The notes beneath the pieces were generated by a model that saw nothing but the letters and a program-made list of their open reading frames with translations, did not search any database and was not told where the DNA came from. The translations under genes were made by a program, and so were the position numbers. A stretch of DNA of 42,611 nt, from the NCBI GenBank assembly GCA_027488055.1, contig JAIYCK010000287.1, positions 1-42,611 on the forward strand, given 5' to 3'. The first letter of the stretch is position 1. Each line of letters begins with the position of its first letter. Of the stretch, positions 16,966 through 26,619 are shown piece by piece. Origin of the DNA: Flavobacteriales bacterium (GTDB taxonomy: Bacteria > Bacteroidota > Bacteroidia > Flavobacteriales_D > Sanyastnellaceae).

Positions 16966-19900
16966 TTATTCCACAATCATCTTGATCGTCTGAATATTAG
17001 CACCATCCTTGACTTGGATGCAGTAAATACCTGCCTGCAAATCTTGATTTGGATGGATCATAGTTGACAATGAACCATCTACTTGATACGTCTGGTTCAG
17101 AACAATTTTTCCGAGAGCATCGATCATACACACATCAATTGCATTGCTTTTGACGTCGGATGCATTGAGAATAAATCCTTGACCGTTATTTGGGTTGGGA
17201 TACACAGCTATGTGCTGATCATTGCCTTCCTCCATGCGGTGCTTAGCGGGATTAGATTGCGTGATGGCTTCTGTTGCTTCCAACACCGATCCCCCCACGA
17301 AAATGGTTTGAGCGGTTCCGAATACACCTTGGTTGACACCTCCGACACCGAAATTGGGACGAATACGCACGCTGTAATATGATTGCGGCTGAATACTTTG
17401 TCCGGCTGGTGATGTTGTGCCAGGCAATGTGAGCGAAATGATACGAGATGTATTGGTATATGTAAACGGAATACCAGCTGGTGTTGCATCGTTGCAGCCC
17501 ACTATGGGAGTGAACTCGAAGGTATAGTTGGTGACACCGCAAACAAATGGATCAGTGCGCAAAAAAGAAGTAGGCAATAGTGTGGCAGGAGCGGAGCATC
17601 GCTGACCTGAACGCACTTGCAGATCACTGTGAGGAGCGATTTGAACAATGCAACCTGGATTTGAACCATAAACGATAATATCTACATCATCCCCAGCTGC
17701 ATTTTGTAAGGTGTTGTAATTCGCATCGACGATTACATAATAGGAATTTCCCGGAACAAGTCCGAAAGCGTTGTTTCCAAGGCTCACGCTGCCAGTTGTG
17801 GTTAAAGTACCACCACCAATTGATCCAGGCGTTGGCGTGAATGTCACCGTATAAGAATTGGCACCCGTCCATTTTGGCTTGAAAGTGGAACAAATACTTA
17901 ACGGCTGGCTCACGTTGGTTGGGCAGCCTGATCGTAGGAGTTGTTTGATGCAAACAGAAAATCCGCCACCCAGACCACTTGCAGCGCCGACAGAGACATA
18001 ATATGTTTGGCCAGGCGTAAGACCATTGAAATTGAGTGTTTCAGTACCTTCGGTCGCAGAGCTTGCGTTTTCGGTGCCGCCAATAACTGGGCTGAATGTG
18101 GCATCAAGCAATTGGATCGCTCCATCCATATTGGTGTGGCTAAGTTGGATACTAACACTGGGTAAATCTGCCACAAAGCTATACCATACATCGGGTCCGA
18201 TATAGGCATTGCTTTCGTTTGAGTTAGTCGCATTCGAACAGTTACCACTGTAGGTAGCACATTGTGGGTACCACGCATTGCCGCCAGGAACAAATGCTGC
18301 ATTGGATGGTCCATCATTGGCTGGTGGACAAATACTACAAGAAGCATAACATACTACATTCAAGGTCATGTTTGCTGCAGCTAAAGTGAATGAACGATTG
18401 CCACTTGTGTTGCATCCGCCGGGTACAGTTTCATCTTGTCCCCATGCATTACCATTCACAAATTTGTAATAATATGTGGTGTTTTCAGGCATACTCAAAG
18501 TCACCGTATAAATACCATCGGCATTTCCATCCGACATGGCCGTTGTAGCCGGATTCCAATCTTGGAAGGAACCAGCTATGTGCACTCCTTGGGGAGAAAC
18601 GGTTTGTCCAGACATATCTACTTGGAAGGTCACATCGTAATTCCCATTGGGACAGTCTGCGCACAGTCCAAAGCAGACTGTTGACAGAGAGACGTTCGAT
18701 GTAGCCACAGCTCCTGAGCGGTTGGTGGAAGTAGCACATGCGCCAGGCACGGACTCAGCATTCGGCCAGTTATTTCCGTTGATGAATTTGTATTGGAAAG
18801 AAGTGTTTTCCGGGATACTTACCGTGACGGTATAGACACCATCGAGGTCAGGATCGGTCATAAGTGTAGTCGCAGGAAGCCATCCTTGGAAGCTGCCTGC
18901 TACGTGCACGCCATTTGGACTGACCGTTTGTTGACTCATATTGACGGCAAAAGTGACATCGTAATTGGCAGCTGGGCAAACAGTACAAAGTGCGTAACAA
19001 ACCACAGGGATGGTCATATCGCTATTGCCCACTGTCACCGAACGATTGCCGCCAGAATTGCAGGCACCGGGCACAGTCTCAGCATTCGGCCATCCATTGC
19101 CGTTGATGTATTTGAACGGATAAGTTACTCCTTCGGCAAGAGGCAAGGTGATCGTATAAATACCATCGGCGTCAAGGTCGGTCATCTCCGTGGTGGCTGG
19201 ATTCCAACCTTGGAAGGGACCGGCCAAATGCACCCCATTGCCGCTCACTGTGGAGCTGCTCATGTTGACTTGGAAGGTTACATTGCGGGTAGGAGGGCAT
19301 GCGGCACATGCATTCCAACAAACCAAACCTACAGAGGCGTCTGCATTTCCAACCGAATAAACACGGTTGTTGCCATCACCACATGGAGCGCCAATGTTGC
19401 CTTCGTACGTAGCGCCATTCAAGAATTTGTAGGAGATGTTGGTGTTTTGAGCCACCGATGTAGTGTATGTATAAATGCCACCACCTGAATTGGTCATGGC
19501 GACGGGTGTGAAGCCATTGAAAGATCCGGCGATTTTTACAGTTCCTCCAACGAATTCTTGGCTCATATTTACTTCAAAGGTGATATTCACAGGAGGCAAC
19601 GGGGTATTTACACTATAGGTGTAATTTCCACCTCCATTGCGGTGCTGATGGATGGCTACCTTATCCGCATCAGCAATGGTGGGATTGCTGACAGTTGTTG
19701 TAAACAGATAATATGACACTACAGCTCCCGCGCTTTGCGGAGGAATAGCCGCTGTACCTGTGGAGCCCACGAAACTTACTGGAACTAAAGAAGAGGACGA
19801 AAATCCATCGGTGGAATAACGGATGTATGCTAGTTCTTCTGGACTTGGAGCTGCGCTAGCTGTTACGGTCAACGTAACTGCGTCGGAACTTGTAATATTC

Positions 19901-20400
19901 CCATTGGTAGGAGAGCTGGAAATACCGCTAACCGTAATGGGTTGGGCCGATGTTTCCATGAAAATTAGCTGCGTATTGGTATAACCAATGTCTACCCAGT
20001 TCATTGTATACCATTTATTGTTGGCTATGGTTATTGTATGGTTGCCTCCGCCAAAAGAGCTCGTTTGCAATCCATTGAAGGCAATTGTTGCTCCTCCCCA
20101 TCCATTGGCCCAATAGTTTGATGTAGGACCGCTAGAGAGTTTGAATTGGTAGGTGCCTCCAACCAAATTGCCGCCTGAGGCTGCTACACTGAACTGTGTT
20201 TGCCATTTGCGCGTGCCAAAGCCAGTTACGGCCAAAGTGCCACCAGCGCCTTGGTTGGGATTGCGCAATACAGGATTGGTTGGTGCATTGGTCCAGCTAT
20301 CCCAGGCACCGGGCATATTCAATCCTTCGGGCTCATAAATTTGAGCGAAATACAGCGAGCTGATGGCCAATAGCCACGCCATGATCAAAAACTTTTTCAT
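16966..20400 (-). CDS. T9SS cargo protein with four tandem E-set/CBM-like repeats
   Basis: A secreted protein of 1144 residues. I chose the ATG at 20400 because MKKFLIMAWLLAISSLYFAQ is a clean signal peptide; a longer start would add 31 residues before it. After an N-terminal beta module (about 20-150) and a second one (about 152-265) come four tandem repeats of 100-108 residues (about 271-693). They share VTF.VNMS, VSP.GVH.AGSFQGW.P, DGVYT(V/I)T and YKFINGN.W. These resemble the early-set/CBM48-like domains that bind alpha-glucans. A PPC-like domain (about 694-820), further beta domains and a T9SS sorting domain (about 1062-1144; VYPNPNNGQGF, AGIYCIQV) complete it. No catalytic domain is visible, so a surface glycan-binding or adhesive role is the best inference. 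Confidence 0.88.
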   Translation of the reverse strand: MKKFLIMAWLLAISSLYFAQIYEPEGLNMPGAWDSWTNAPTNPVLRNPNQGAGGTLAVTGFGTRKWQTQFSVAASGGNLVGGTYQFKLSSGPTSNYWANGWGGATIAFNGLQTSSFGGGNHTITIANNKWYTMNWVDIGYTNTQLIFMETSAQPITVSGISSSPTNGNITSSDAVTLTVTASAAPSPEELAYIRYSTDGFSSSSLVPVSFVGSTGTAAIPPQSAGAVVSYYLFTTTVSNPTIADADKVAIHQHRNGGGNYTYSVNTPLPPVNITFEVNMSQEFVGGTVKIAGSFNGFTPVAMTNSGGGIYTYTTSVAQNTNISYKFLNGATYEGNIGAPCGDGNNRVYSVGNADASVGLVCWNACAACPPTRNVTFQVNMSSSTVSGNGVHLAGPFQGWNPATTEMTDLDADGIYTITLPLAEGVTYPFKYINGNGWPNAETVPGACNSGGNRSVTVGNSDMTIPVVCYALCTVCPAANYDVTFAVNMSQQTVSPNGVHVAGSFQGWLPATTLMTDPDLDGVYTVTVSIPENTSFQYKFINGNNWPNAESVPGACATSTNRSGAVATSNVSLSTVCFGLCADCPNGNYDVTFQVDMSGQTVSPQGVHIAGSFQDWNPATTAMSDGNADGIYTVTLSMPENTTYYYKFVNGNAWGQDETVPGGCNTSGNRSFTLAAANMTLNVVCYASCSICPPANDGPSNAAFVPGGNAWYPQCATYSGNCSNATNSNESNAYIGPDVWYSFVADLPSVSIQLSHTNMDGAIQLLDATFSPVIGGTENASSATEGTETLNFNGLTPGQTYYVSVGAASGLGGGFSVCIKQLLRSGCPTNVSQPLSICSTFKPKWTGANSYTVTFTPTPGSIGGGTLTTTGSVSLGNNAFGLVPGNSYYVIVDANYNTLQNAAGDDVDIIVYGSNPGCIVQIAPHSDLQVRSGQRCSAPATLLPTSFLRTDPFVCGVTNYTFEFTPIVGCNDATPAGIPFTYTNTSRIISLTLPGTTSPAGQSIQPQSYYSVRIRPNFGVGGVNQGVFGTAQTIFVGGSVLEATEAITQSNPAKHRMEEGNDQHIAVYPNPNNGQGFILNASDVKSNAIDVCMIDALGKIVLNQTYQVDGSLSTMIHPNQDLQAGIYCIQVKDGANIQTIKMIVE
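18322..19593 (-). repeat. Four tandem E-set-like repeat units
   Basis: Unit starts on the minus strand lie near 19590, 19290, 18966 and 18645. Each unit ends in a conserved cysteine block of the form C(Y/F)..C..CP. Units 2 to 4 are closer to one another than to unit 1. Confidence 0.85.
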
Positions 20401-20547
20401 TGGTTTGTTTAGATTAAGGATAATTAAGGTTTGCCAAATCGATGACCTGCATACAATTAGGCACACGAATTTAACTAAGTGTATTATTGACACCTATCAA
20501 AGACGGCCTAATTTATGTATAATTATTGTAAGGCTAAGGTTATGGAA

Positions 20548-21900
20548 TCAACCAAATAAGTGTGCCACCATTTCCTCGACCTTGCACACTTGGATGATTT
20601 GTATTTGACCACCAAGGTCTTCCAGTCCTTTGCTGTATCCAGAGACAAATATTTTGTGGAATCCGAGTTTCTTGGCTTCCTGAATGCGGCCATCTGTGCG
20701 GTGGACGGGCCTGATTTCTCCGCTTAATCCAACTTCCCCGGCGAAGGCTGTGAGCGGCGGTAAAGCAATGTCTTCATTGGAACTGAGAATGGCGGCAATC
20801 ACGGCGAGATCCATGGCGGGGTCCTCAATGCGCATGCCTCCTGCTACATTCAAGAACACATCTTTGGATCCCAATCTGAAACCGCATCTTTTTTCTAGCA
20901 CTGCCAAAAGCATATTGAGTCGGCGGATGTCGAATCCGGTGGTACTGCGTTGTGGGGTTCCATATACGGCGGTGCTGACCAAACTTTGGATTTCTAGTAA
21001 GATGGGTCGGACCCCTTCCATGCAAGCTCCAATGGCAGATCCACTGAGCTGTTCGTCGTGCTGATGGATGAAGAGATCGCTCGGATTATTGACCTCTTGC
21101 AGTCCAGCGTGCCGCATTTCGTAAATACCCAATTCATTGGTACTACCGAATCGGTTTTTTGGTGTCCTCAGCAAGCGGTAGATATGTTGACGATCTCCCT
21201 CAAAATGGAGAACCGTATCTACCATATGCTCCAATACTTTAGGTCCAGCGAGTGTCCCTTCCTTTGTGATATGCCCAATTAAAATCACAACGGTATTGGT
21301 CTCTTTGGCAAACTTCAACAATTGGCTAGCACATTCGCGAACCTGTCCTACGCTGCCAGGCGGGCTTTCGATGGTATCGGTGCTCAATGTTTGGATGGAG
21401 TCAATGATGACCAGAGAAGGTTGATGCTCGTGCAAGTGGAGCAAAATTGTTTCGAGCGATGTTTCCATGAGGACCAAGCATCGTGGGTTGGAATATCCGA
21501 CGCGGTCTGCGCGCATTTTGATTTGCTCTGCGCTTTCTTCGCCGCTCACATACAGCACTGACATATTGAGTTGGCGTAAAGCCAATTGAATCATGAGCGT
21601 GGATTTCCCAATTCCAGGTTCGCCGCCGAACAGCAGTAAACTTCCTGGCACCAGTCCGCCACCAAGCACGCGATGTAATTCTTGATCGAGCACTTCCATC
21701 CGCGGTAGCATTTGAGACTCGAGGTCATGGATAGCTTTGGGAGTCGACTTTTTGCGTGCACCGCCAGAGGAGGTGGTTGGTTTTTGGATCACCTCTTCCA
21801 CAAAACTATTCCATTCGCCACATGAGGGGCATTTTCCCAGATACTTTGCTGCCTGTGTTCCGCAGTTTTGGCAGAAGAATGCGGTTTTGATTTTGCTCAT
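20548..21900 (-). CDS. radA: DNA repair protein RadA
   Basis: A RecA-related ATPase that promotes branch migration in recombinational repair, 450 residues and full length. It has the N-terminal zinc finger (C10, C13, C24, C27), Walker A GEPGIGKST (93-101), Walker B LVIID (163-167), the RadA-specific KNRFG motif (248-252) and the C-terminal Lon-protease-like domain (GGMRIEDPAMDLAVIAAILSS). It lies between a T9SS cargo gene and the divergent kynureninase gene, with no operon partner that shares its role. Confidence 0.98.
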   Translation of the reverse strand: MSKIKTAFFCQNCGTQAAKYLGKCPSCGEWNSFVEEVIQKPTTSSGGARKKSTPKAIHDLESQMLPRMEVLDQELHRVLGGGLVPGSLLLFGGEPGIGKSTLMIQLALRQLNMSVLYVSGEESAEQIKMRADRVGYSNPRCLVLMETSLETILLHLHEHQPSLVIIDSIQTLSTDTIESPPGSVGQVRECASQLLKFAKETNTVVILIGHITKEGTLAGPKVLEHMVDTVLHFEGDRQHIYRLLRTPKNRFGSTNELGIYEMRHAGLQEVNNPSDLFIHQHDEQLSGSAIGACMEGVRPILLEIQSLVSTAVYGTPQRSTTGFDIRRLNMLLAVLEKRCGFRLGSKDVFLNVAGGMRIEDPAMDLAVIAAILSSNEDIALPPLTAFAGEVGLSGEIRPVHRTDGRIQEAKKLGFHKIFVSGYSKGLEDLGGQIQIIQVCKVEEMVAHLFG

Positions 21901-22007
21901 ACTACTATCGGGTTGCTACTTACATCCGATGCAAACTTCTGCAATTCCTGAAAAAAAATGAGATCTATCTGCTAAGTGTTGACATTTTTATTCCGAACAT
22001 TGCGCCT

Positions 22008-23282
22008 ATGAATTCATTTGAGCAATTGAAAGAGGAAGCCGTCCGATTGGATGCAGCTGATACTTTGGCGCCCATGCGTGGGGAGTATTTGTTCCCACAG
22101 CACGATGGAAAGGATGTGTTGTACTTCACTGGCAATTCGCTCGGGCTGCAGCCGAAGGGGGTGAAACAGGCATTGCTTCAAGAATGCGATGACTGGGCGC
22201 GCTTTGGTGTCGAGGGCCATATGCTTGCGGAGCGTCCTTGGCTGAGTTACCACGAACAATTTGCAGCTCCATCAGCTAGGTTGGTGGGTGCATTGCCACA
22301 TGAAGTGGTGGTAATGAATCAATTGACTGTCAATTTACATTTGTTACTCACTACTTTTTATCGTCCTGCAGGAAAACGCAATAAGATTCTCTTTGAACAA
22401 AAGCCATTTCCATCTGACCAATATGCTTTTGAGTCTCATGCACAGTTGCATGGCTTGGATCCAGCTGAAGTCTTAGTGGAGTTACCCTATTCAGAAGGAC
22501 GTACCTATCATACCACGGAAGATATTGAGCGCGCTATCGAGGGCATGGGCGATGAATTGGCGCTGGTTTGTTTCGGTGGCGTCAATTATTTTACAGGTCA
22601 GTTGTTTGATATGCAACGTATCACAGCCGCCGCTCATGCAGTGGGTGCTTACGCGGGCTTTGATTTGGCTCATGCAGCAGGGAATGCCTTGCTTCATTTG
22701 CATGATTGGAAAGTAGATTTCGCTTGCTGGTGTAGCTATAAATATCTCAATAGTGGACCTGGTGGAGTGTCAGGCATTTATATTTACGAGGAGCATACCC
22801 GCAATGCAAGTCTACCGCGACTAGCAGGTTGGTGGGGTCACGACAAGGCCAGTCGTTTTCAAATGAAAAATGGCTTTGTGCCTATTCCAACCGCAGAATC
22901 ATGGCAATTGAGCAATGCCCCCATCATGAGTATGGCGGTGCATCGCGTGGCTTTGGATCTGTTCGATCGCGTCGGTATGGCTGCACTTCGAGCAAAAAGC
23001 GAGCAACTCACGGACTTCCTCCAACGCGTCTTAATGACCGTAAGGACGGAGACCGGTTGGGCATTGGAGGTGCTGACTCCAAGCGATCCTGCCGCACGTG
23101 GATGTCAATTGAGTGTTGTCTTACCGGGCAAAGACCGGAGTTTTGTCAAAGTGCTGGCAGAGGCAGGCGTGGTAGTGGATTGGAGAGAACCCAATGTGAT
23201 CCGCTTGGCTCCAGTGCCAATGTACAATCGCTTCATGGATGTTCTTGAGCTTGGACAGCTGTTGGCGAGGTTTGCCGAATAG
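22008..23282 (+). CDS. kynU: Kynureninase
   Basis: PLP-dependent enzyme of tryptophan degradation that cleaves kynurenine to anthranilate and alanine (or 3-hydroxykynurenine to 3-hydroxyanthranilate); 424 residues, full length. The opening YFTGNSLGLQPKG is typical of the family. FDLAHAAGN carries the aspartate that pairs with the cofactor ring nitrogen, and CWCSYKYLNSGPGG contains the Schiff-base lysine K245. Late motifs RGCQLS and WREPNVIRLAPVPMYN also fit. No other kynurenine-pathway gene is in the window, so partners such as tryptophan dioxygenase must lie elsewhere. It is divergent from radA. Confidence 0.96.
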   Translation: MNSFEQLKEEAVRLDAADTLAPMRGEYLFPQHDGKDVLYFTGNSLGLQPKGVKQALLQECDDWARFGVEGHMLAERPWLSYHEQFAAPSARLVGALPHEVVVMNQLTVNLHLLLTTFYRPAGKRNKILFEQKPFPSDQYAFESHAQLHGLDPAEVLVELPYSEGRTYHTTEDIERAIEGMGDELALVCFGGVNYFTGQLFDMQRITAAAHAVGAYAGFDLAHAAGNALLHLHDWKVDFACWCSYKYLNSGPGGVSGIYIYEEHTRNASLPRLAGWWGHDKASRFQMKNGFVPIPTAESWQLSNAPIMSMAVHRVALDLFDRVGMAALRAKSEQLTDFLQRVLMTVRTETGWALEVLTPSDPAARGCQLSVVLPGKDRSFVKVLAEAGVVVDWREPNVIRLAPVPMYNRFMDVLELGQLLARFAE

Positions 23283-23290
23283 CTTCTAGT

Positions 23291-23737
23291 TCAATCAACA
23301 GAAACACGGTACACATCGGTTGAATTGCGAGGGATATTCCTCACTTCAAAACCACCTTCCTGAGGAATATCTTCGATCAAATCGAATTGACGCACGCTTT
23401 TGGGCAGTGGAGTAAAAATGAGCGTAAAAACATGTTTTGTATTGGGCGGAATCATGAGCCATTGCGGGTACATGGAAATTCCTTCGGCATGCACCAAGGT
23501 GGCCTTCTGTGAGGTGCCCGCTGCTTTGAGATAGGTCGTTTTCCAAATACGAATGAGGCCACCTTCACTGTTTGAGCGATAGCTGCAGTGCACGATGATC
23601 TGTCCTTCTTGCGCTGGTTCAAGGCGCACATCAATGATGGGTTTATGAAGTATTTCCGTTGCAGACATAGAAGTTAATGGGCGACAATAAATGGTATTAT
23701 GTGCTTCTTGACTCGAACATGCGAATAAAAAGGCCAT
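23291..23737 (-). CDS. Hypothetical lipoprotein
   Basis: A 148-residue protein of unknown function. Its opening MAFLFACSSQEA ends in a lipobox-like FAC but lacks the usual basic N-terminus, and the ATG lies inside the stem of the terminator of the upstream gene. An ATG at 23759 in another frame would give a complete signal peptide (MK(R/K)PSLGMAFLFAC) if a single base of the AAAAAGG run were absent. The body is beta-rich with Pro/Gly motifs (WLMIPPNTKHVFTLIFTPLP, FDLIEDIP, GGFEVRNIPRN) of a kind I associate with uncharacterised Bacteroidota lipoproteins. The body therefore looks real even though the start is uncertain. It ends 8 bp from the convergent kynU stop. Confidence 0.65.
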   Translation of the reverse strand: MAFLFACSSQEAHNTIYCRPLTSMSATEILHKPIIDVRLEPAQEGQIIVHCSYRSNSEGGLIRIWKTTYLKAAGTSQKATLVHAEGISMYPQWLMIPPNTKHVFTLIFTPLPKSVRQFDLIEDIPQEGGFEVRNIPRNSTDVYRVSVD

Positions 23738-23756
23738 CCCGAGGGATGGCCTTTTT
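23727..23756 (-). terminator. Strong terminator of the M43 metalloprotease gene
   Basis: A perfect 14-bp stem AAAAAGGCCATCCC/GGGATGGCCTTTTT with a 2-nt loop, about 20 bp after the stop of the metalloprotease gene. The start codon of the next minus-strand gene (23735-23737) is inside the stem. Confidence 0.9.
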
Positions 23757-23778
23757 CATTTACCAAATGGTTATTTGG

Positions 23779-25971
23779 TTATTGTTTTGCTACCATGGTT
23801 GTGGAGCGATTCGTGCCGTCAGTTAATACTACAGTGTAGTATCCATTCGCCAATGGAGCGAAATCAAGCACAACAGTGTTGCTGCCTTCGATGGCGGCAT
23901 AGTTGTGGCTCATGATCAAGCGTCCAGTTACATCCATGATTTGGATGGTGGTGTTAGCGTTTTCTGCAGTGTTGAATTTCACATTCAGTTTGTCAGAAGT
24001 TGGATTCGGATAAGCTGAAGTAATTGCAATCGCCTGCACCTCTTCGATGGCCATTGGCTCAACGATTGCTTCTTCGCTTTCACGGAATGCGATTGAGCTG
24101 ATACTTGCGCGGAAAGTGTAACACAAAGAGGCATTGAATGCACCGTTGTAACCATACACTTGGATTTTGTATGTACCAACGGTTGTTGTGTTGAAGATGA
24201 TCACTTCACTAGTGGTGCCTGAATTTTGAGAAATTCCAATTTGGGTGCCACTTGGGTTATACAATCTCACATCATAATCAGCGGGCAAACCGGTGATATC
24301 GATGCGGATATTGCGATTTGCAGTTGTATTGGCAAACTTGAACCAATCTTTGTCTGTCGAGGAACTGATTCGTGCAGTGAGATTCGTATTTACCGCAATT
24401 GTTTTTGCAGTACCAGTGGTATTGTTGTTCTCGTAATTATCCGTGCAAGTAGTTGAACTGGTTGTAGAGAAGGTTGTCACTGCAGTGTTAGCGCTAGTGC
24501 CCGCGCTGCAAACCGTTTGAACACGTGTGTTGTAAGATGTACCTGCTGTCAAGCCAGTCAATACGAAGGAAGTGCTTGTAGTGCTAACCGTTGTGTAAGT
24601 CGCAGCAGAAGCTAATTTGTATTGGAAGTTGTAGCTGATCGCGCCGCTAGCTGCAGTCCATGACACAGTTGCACCGGTCTGAGTAATTGCAGATACGCTT
24701 GGAGTTCCAGGTGCATTGCAAGTCACTGCGCTTGTAGTGCTGAAAGTACCGGTAGCAGAGAACACGCTTGTGCCAGAGCTACACACTGTTTGAACTTGCA
24801 CATTGTATGATGTGCCAGCAGTTAGACCAGTTAATCCAAACGACGTAGAAGTGGTGTTAACAGAAGTCCAAGTGGTTGCAGTCGACAACTTATATTCGAA
24901 GTTGTAGCTCAAAGCGTTTGCAGCTGCAGTCCAGCTGATAGTCGCTGAGTTTTGTGTAATAGCAGAAGCTGCAGGTGTACCAGGAGCATTGCAAAGATTA
25001 GGATTTGGTGCTCCGCAACCGTTGCTAGTCAAGAGACCTGCACGGAATCCACCAGAAGCAAACAAAGCTTGCATGCGGGAAGCTTGGCCTGTAGAGAACA
25101 TGTACATACATGCATCGTCTGTGTAGTCCATGTAGTTCATGAACATATCACCATTCGGGCCATTAGAGCAACTCACTTGAGGGAAAACAGGGCAGCCATA
25201 GTTTTCGTCAGCTTGGTTAGGCGTGTCGCTAACGCTATCCGTACCTGTGCAGCCGGTGCCATCGTCACCCCAAATGTGGTAAAGATTCAACCAGTGACCC
25301 ACTTCGTGCGTAGCAGTGCGACCTTTGTTGAAAGGAGCAGTGGCAGTGCCAGTCGTACCGTAGTATTGATAGTCAATTACAACGCCATCTGTGCTTGCGC
25401 TGCCGCCAGGAAACTGAGCGTAGCCCAAGATTCCGCCAGAGATATCACAAACCCAAATATTGAGATACTTGGTTGCATCCCAAGCATTTTTACCACCTGA
25501 TGTGCTGAACTTTACACCGTCATTGGTGCTGAAAGAAGTGGCTGTGGTAGAGGTACGAGTGATACCAGTAGTAGTCGCTCCATTTGGATCTGTAGAGGCC
25601 AAGCAAAACTCGATGTTTGCATCTGCAGCTAGTCCTGAGAAAGCAGCAGGTACGTTCGCCGCATCGCTGTTGAGCTTGCGGAAGTCAGCATTCAAGACAT
25701 TAATTTGAGATAGGACTTGAGCATCGCTGATGTTTTCAGCGGTAGTGTTGTACACCACGTGAACGACAACTGGGATGGTCACCAACGCACGGTCTCCACC
25801 GTTGTTGCGTGTCCATTCTTCTGTAAAAGCTTCGATTTGCTGACGCTTTTCGATCACTTGTGGGTCTGTTGACATCTGCTGAAGATGTTCCATCGAACCA
25901 CAATTTCTTTGCGCATTGGCAAAAGTCACAGCCATTGCAATGGCAGCTACCATTGTAAAAATTTTCTTCAT
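23779..25971 (-). CDS. M43-type zinc metalloprotease with FN3, PPC and T9SS sorting domains
   Basis: A secreted protease of 730 residues. It has a signal peptide (1-20, [20 protein letters not shown]), a propeptide, and a pappalysin/cytophagalysin-like catalytic domain with [11 protein letters not shown] (H222, E223, H226, H232) and a Met-turn [16 protein letters not shown]. Two fibronectin type III domains (about 330-505; CNAPGTP...ITWTAA type) and a PPC domain (about 510-620; NDWFKF-like DKDWFKF) follow. The end is a T9SS type A sorting domain (about 650-730; [25 protein letters not shown]). It should be exported by T9SS and degrade proteins outside the cell. It has its own promoter and strong terminator. 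Confidence 0.94.
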   Translation of the reverse strand: MKKIFTMVAAIAMAVTFANAQRNCGSMEHLQQMSTDPQVIEKRQQIEAFTEEWTRNNGGDRALVTIPVVVHVVYNTTAENISDAQVLSQINVLNADFRKLNSDAANVPAAFSGLAADANIEFCLASTDPNGATTTGITRTSTTATSFSTNDGVKFSTSGGKNAWDATKYLNIWVCDISGGILGYAQFPGGSASTDGVVIDYQYYGTTGTATAPFNKGRTATHEVGHWLNLYHIWGDDGTGCTGTDSVSDTPNQADENYGCPVFPQVSCSNGPNGDMFMNYMDYTDDACMYMFSTGQASRMQALFASGGFRAGLLTSNGCGAPNPNLCNAPGTPAASAITQNSATISWTAAANALSYNFEYKLSTATTWTSVNTTSTSFGLTGLTAGTSYNVQVQTVCSSGTSVFSATGTFSTTSAVTCNAPGTPSVSAITQTGATVSWTAASGAISYNFQYKLASAATYTTVSTTSTSFVLTGLTAGTSYNTRVQTVCSAGTSANTAVTTFSTTSSTTCTDNYENNNTTGTAKTIAVNTNLTARISSSTDKDWFKFANTTANRNIRIDITGLPADYDVRLYNPSGTQIGISQNSGTTSEVIIFNTTTVGTYKIQVYGYNGAFNASLCYTFRASISSIAFRESEEAIVEPMAIEEVQAIAITSAYPNPTSDKLNVKFNTAENANTTIQIMDVTGRLIMSHNYAAIEGSNTVVLDFAPLANGYYTVVLTDGTNRSTTMVAKQ

Positions 25972-26009
25972 TCGTAAAATTTGTTGTTGGTTACTCTCTG
26001 ATTAGAAAA

Positions 26010-26017
26010 CAAAAGTA
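26010..26017 (-). promoter_or_regulatory. -7 element of the metalloprotease gene
   Basis: CAAAAGTA on the plus strand reads TACTTTTG on the minus strand, a full match to TAnnTTTG, giving a leader of about 35 nt. A -33 box is not clear. Confidence 0.5.
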
Positions 26018-26298
26018 AGGATGAAATGCAATTTTGGGCTATTGTGTTGTAAAACAAATGATTTGCTCCAAAAATTGGAATTCACCACGAGATTAAAAAG
26101 TTCAAAATCAAAATAGTGTGTTTTTCTCCCTTTTGAAAGTTTTTCAACTTTTATTCCAAGCGAGTGGATTTTAAGGCCTTTTTTTGGTTTTCGGATACCA
26201 TCGCACAAAAAGTCTCAGGATTGAGCCGCTTATCCGACGTGCTCAAAAGGCTTGGATACTTCGATAAGGAATGCTGCTGTAATAAGAAACTTTGGCGC
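26018..26298. other. AT-rich intergenic stretch, no gene supported
   Basis: With the leader of the metalloprotease gene this makes a 327-bp gap. Short frames exist on both strands but overlap antisense to each other and lack coding character. A weak 6-bp hairpin TTGAAA/TTTCAA at 26133-26147 has no T-run suited to the minus-strand gene ending at 26299. Confidence 0.5.
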
Positions 26299-26568
26299 TT
26301 AGAATCGTCGAGGCGGTGTGCCATCGTTTTTTTTAAGCCTTTTGTAAAGAGCAAGGCCCGCAAATAGTGCGAATGGAAAGATCAACACGATCCATATTCC
26401 CAGTAAACGAAGTGACATGTAAGAGAGTCCAATGAAACCTACGAGTGCCGCAATGATCAGTACAGACTTATTGAGCCCCACATTTTTTTTCGATTCGAAA
26501 AATAGGATGGCCACCGGCACGATGGCCAATATTCCAAAAATGGTGAGGAATATATCAGAGGCGCTCAT
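26299..26568 (-). CDS. Small membrane protein, three predicted helices
   Basis: An 89-residue protein with three hydrophobic segments (about 5-24, 34-53, 57-76) and a basic tail (YKRLKKNDGTPPRRF). No family recognised. It lies 51 bp downstream of frr on the same strand and may be cotranscribed with pyrH-frr. Coding character is supported by the helix pattern and the positive C-terminus. Confidence 0.7.
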   Translation of the reverse strand: MSASDIFLTIFGILAIVPVAILFFESKKNVGLNKSVLIIAALVGFIGLSYMSLRLLGIWIVLIFPFALFAGLALYKRLKKNDGTPPRRF

Positions 26569-26619
26569 GCAGTTGGTGTATTTATTACATCAATCCATCC
26601 CTCATGGGAAAAGAAAGGA

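Noticed and set aside
18793..19488. Plus-strand open frame of 231 codons inside the tandem repeats
   Set aside because: It is antisense to the E-set repeats, whose biased codons keep the opposite strand open; the sense frame has signal peptide, repeats and sorting domain.
24952..25500. Plus-strand open frame of 182 codons opposite the metalloprotease
   Set aside because: It lies antisense to the catalytic and FN3 domains with no motif of its own.
7971..25971. A contractile or defence-type gene island among the large surface proteins
   Set aside because: The genes are typical T9SS cargo and protease types interspersed with radA and kynU; no nuclease, toxin, phage or transposase signature was seen.
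26133..26147. Hairpin TTGAAA/TTTCAA as a terminator
   Set aside because: Only six AT-rich base pairs, and no T-run on the minus strand where a terminator would be needed.
26151..26367. Short frames on both strands between the metalloprotease gene and the small membrane protein gene
   Set aside because: They overlap each other antisense, lack recognisable domains or signals, and run into the 3' end of the membrane protein gene.
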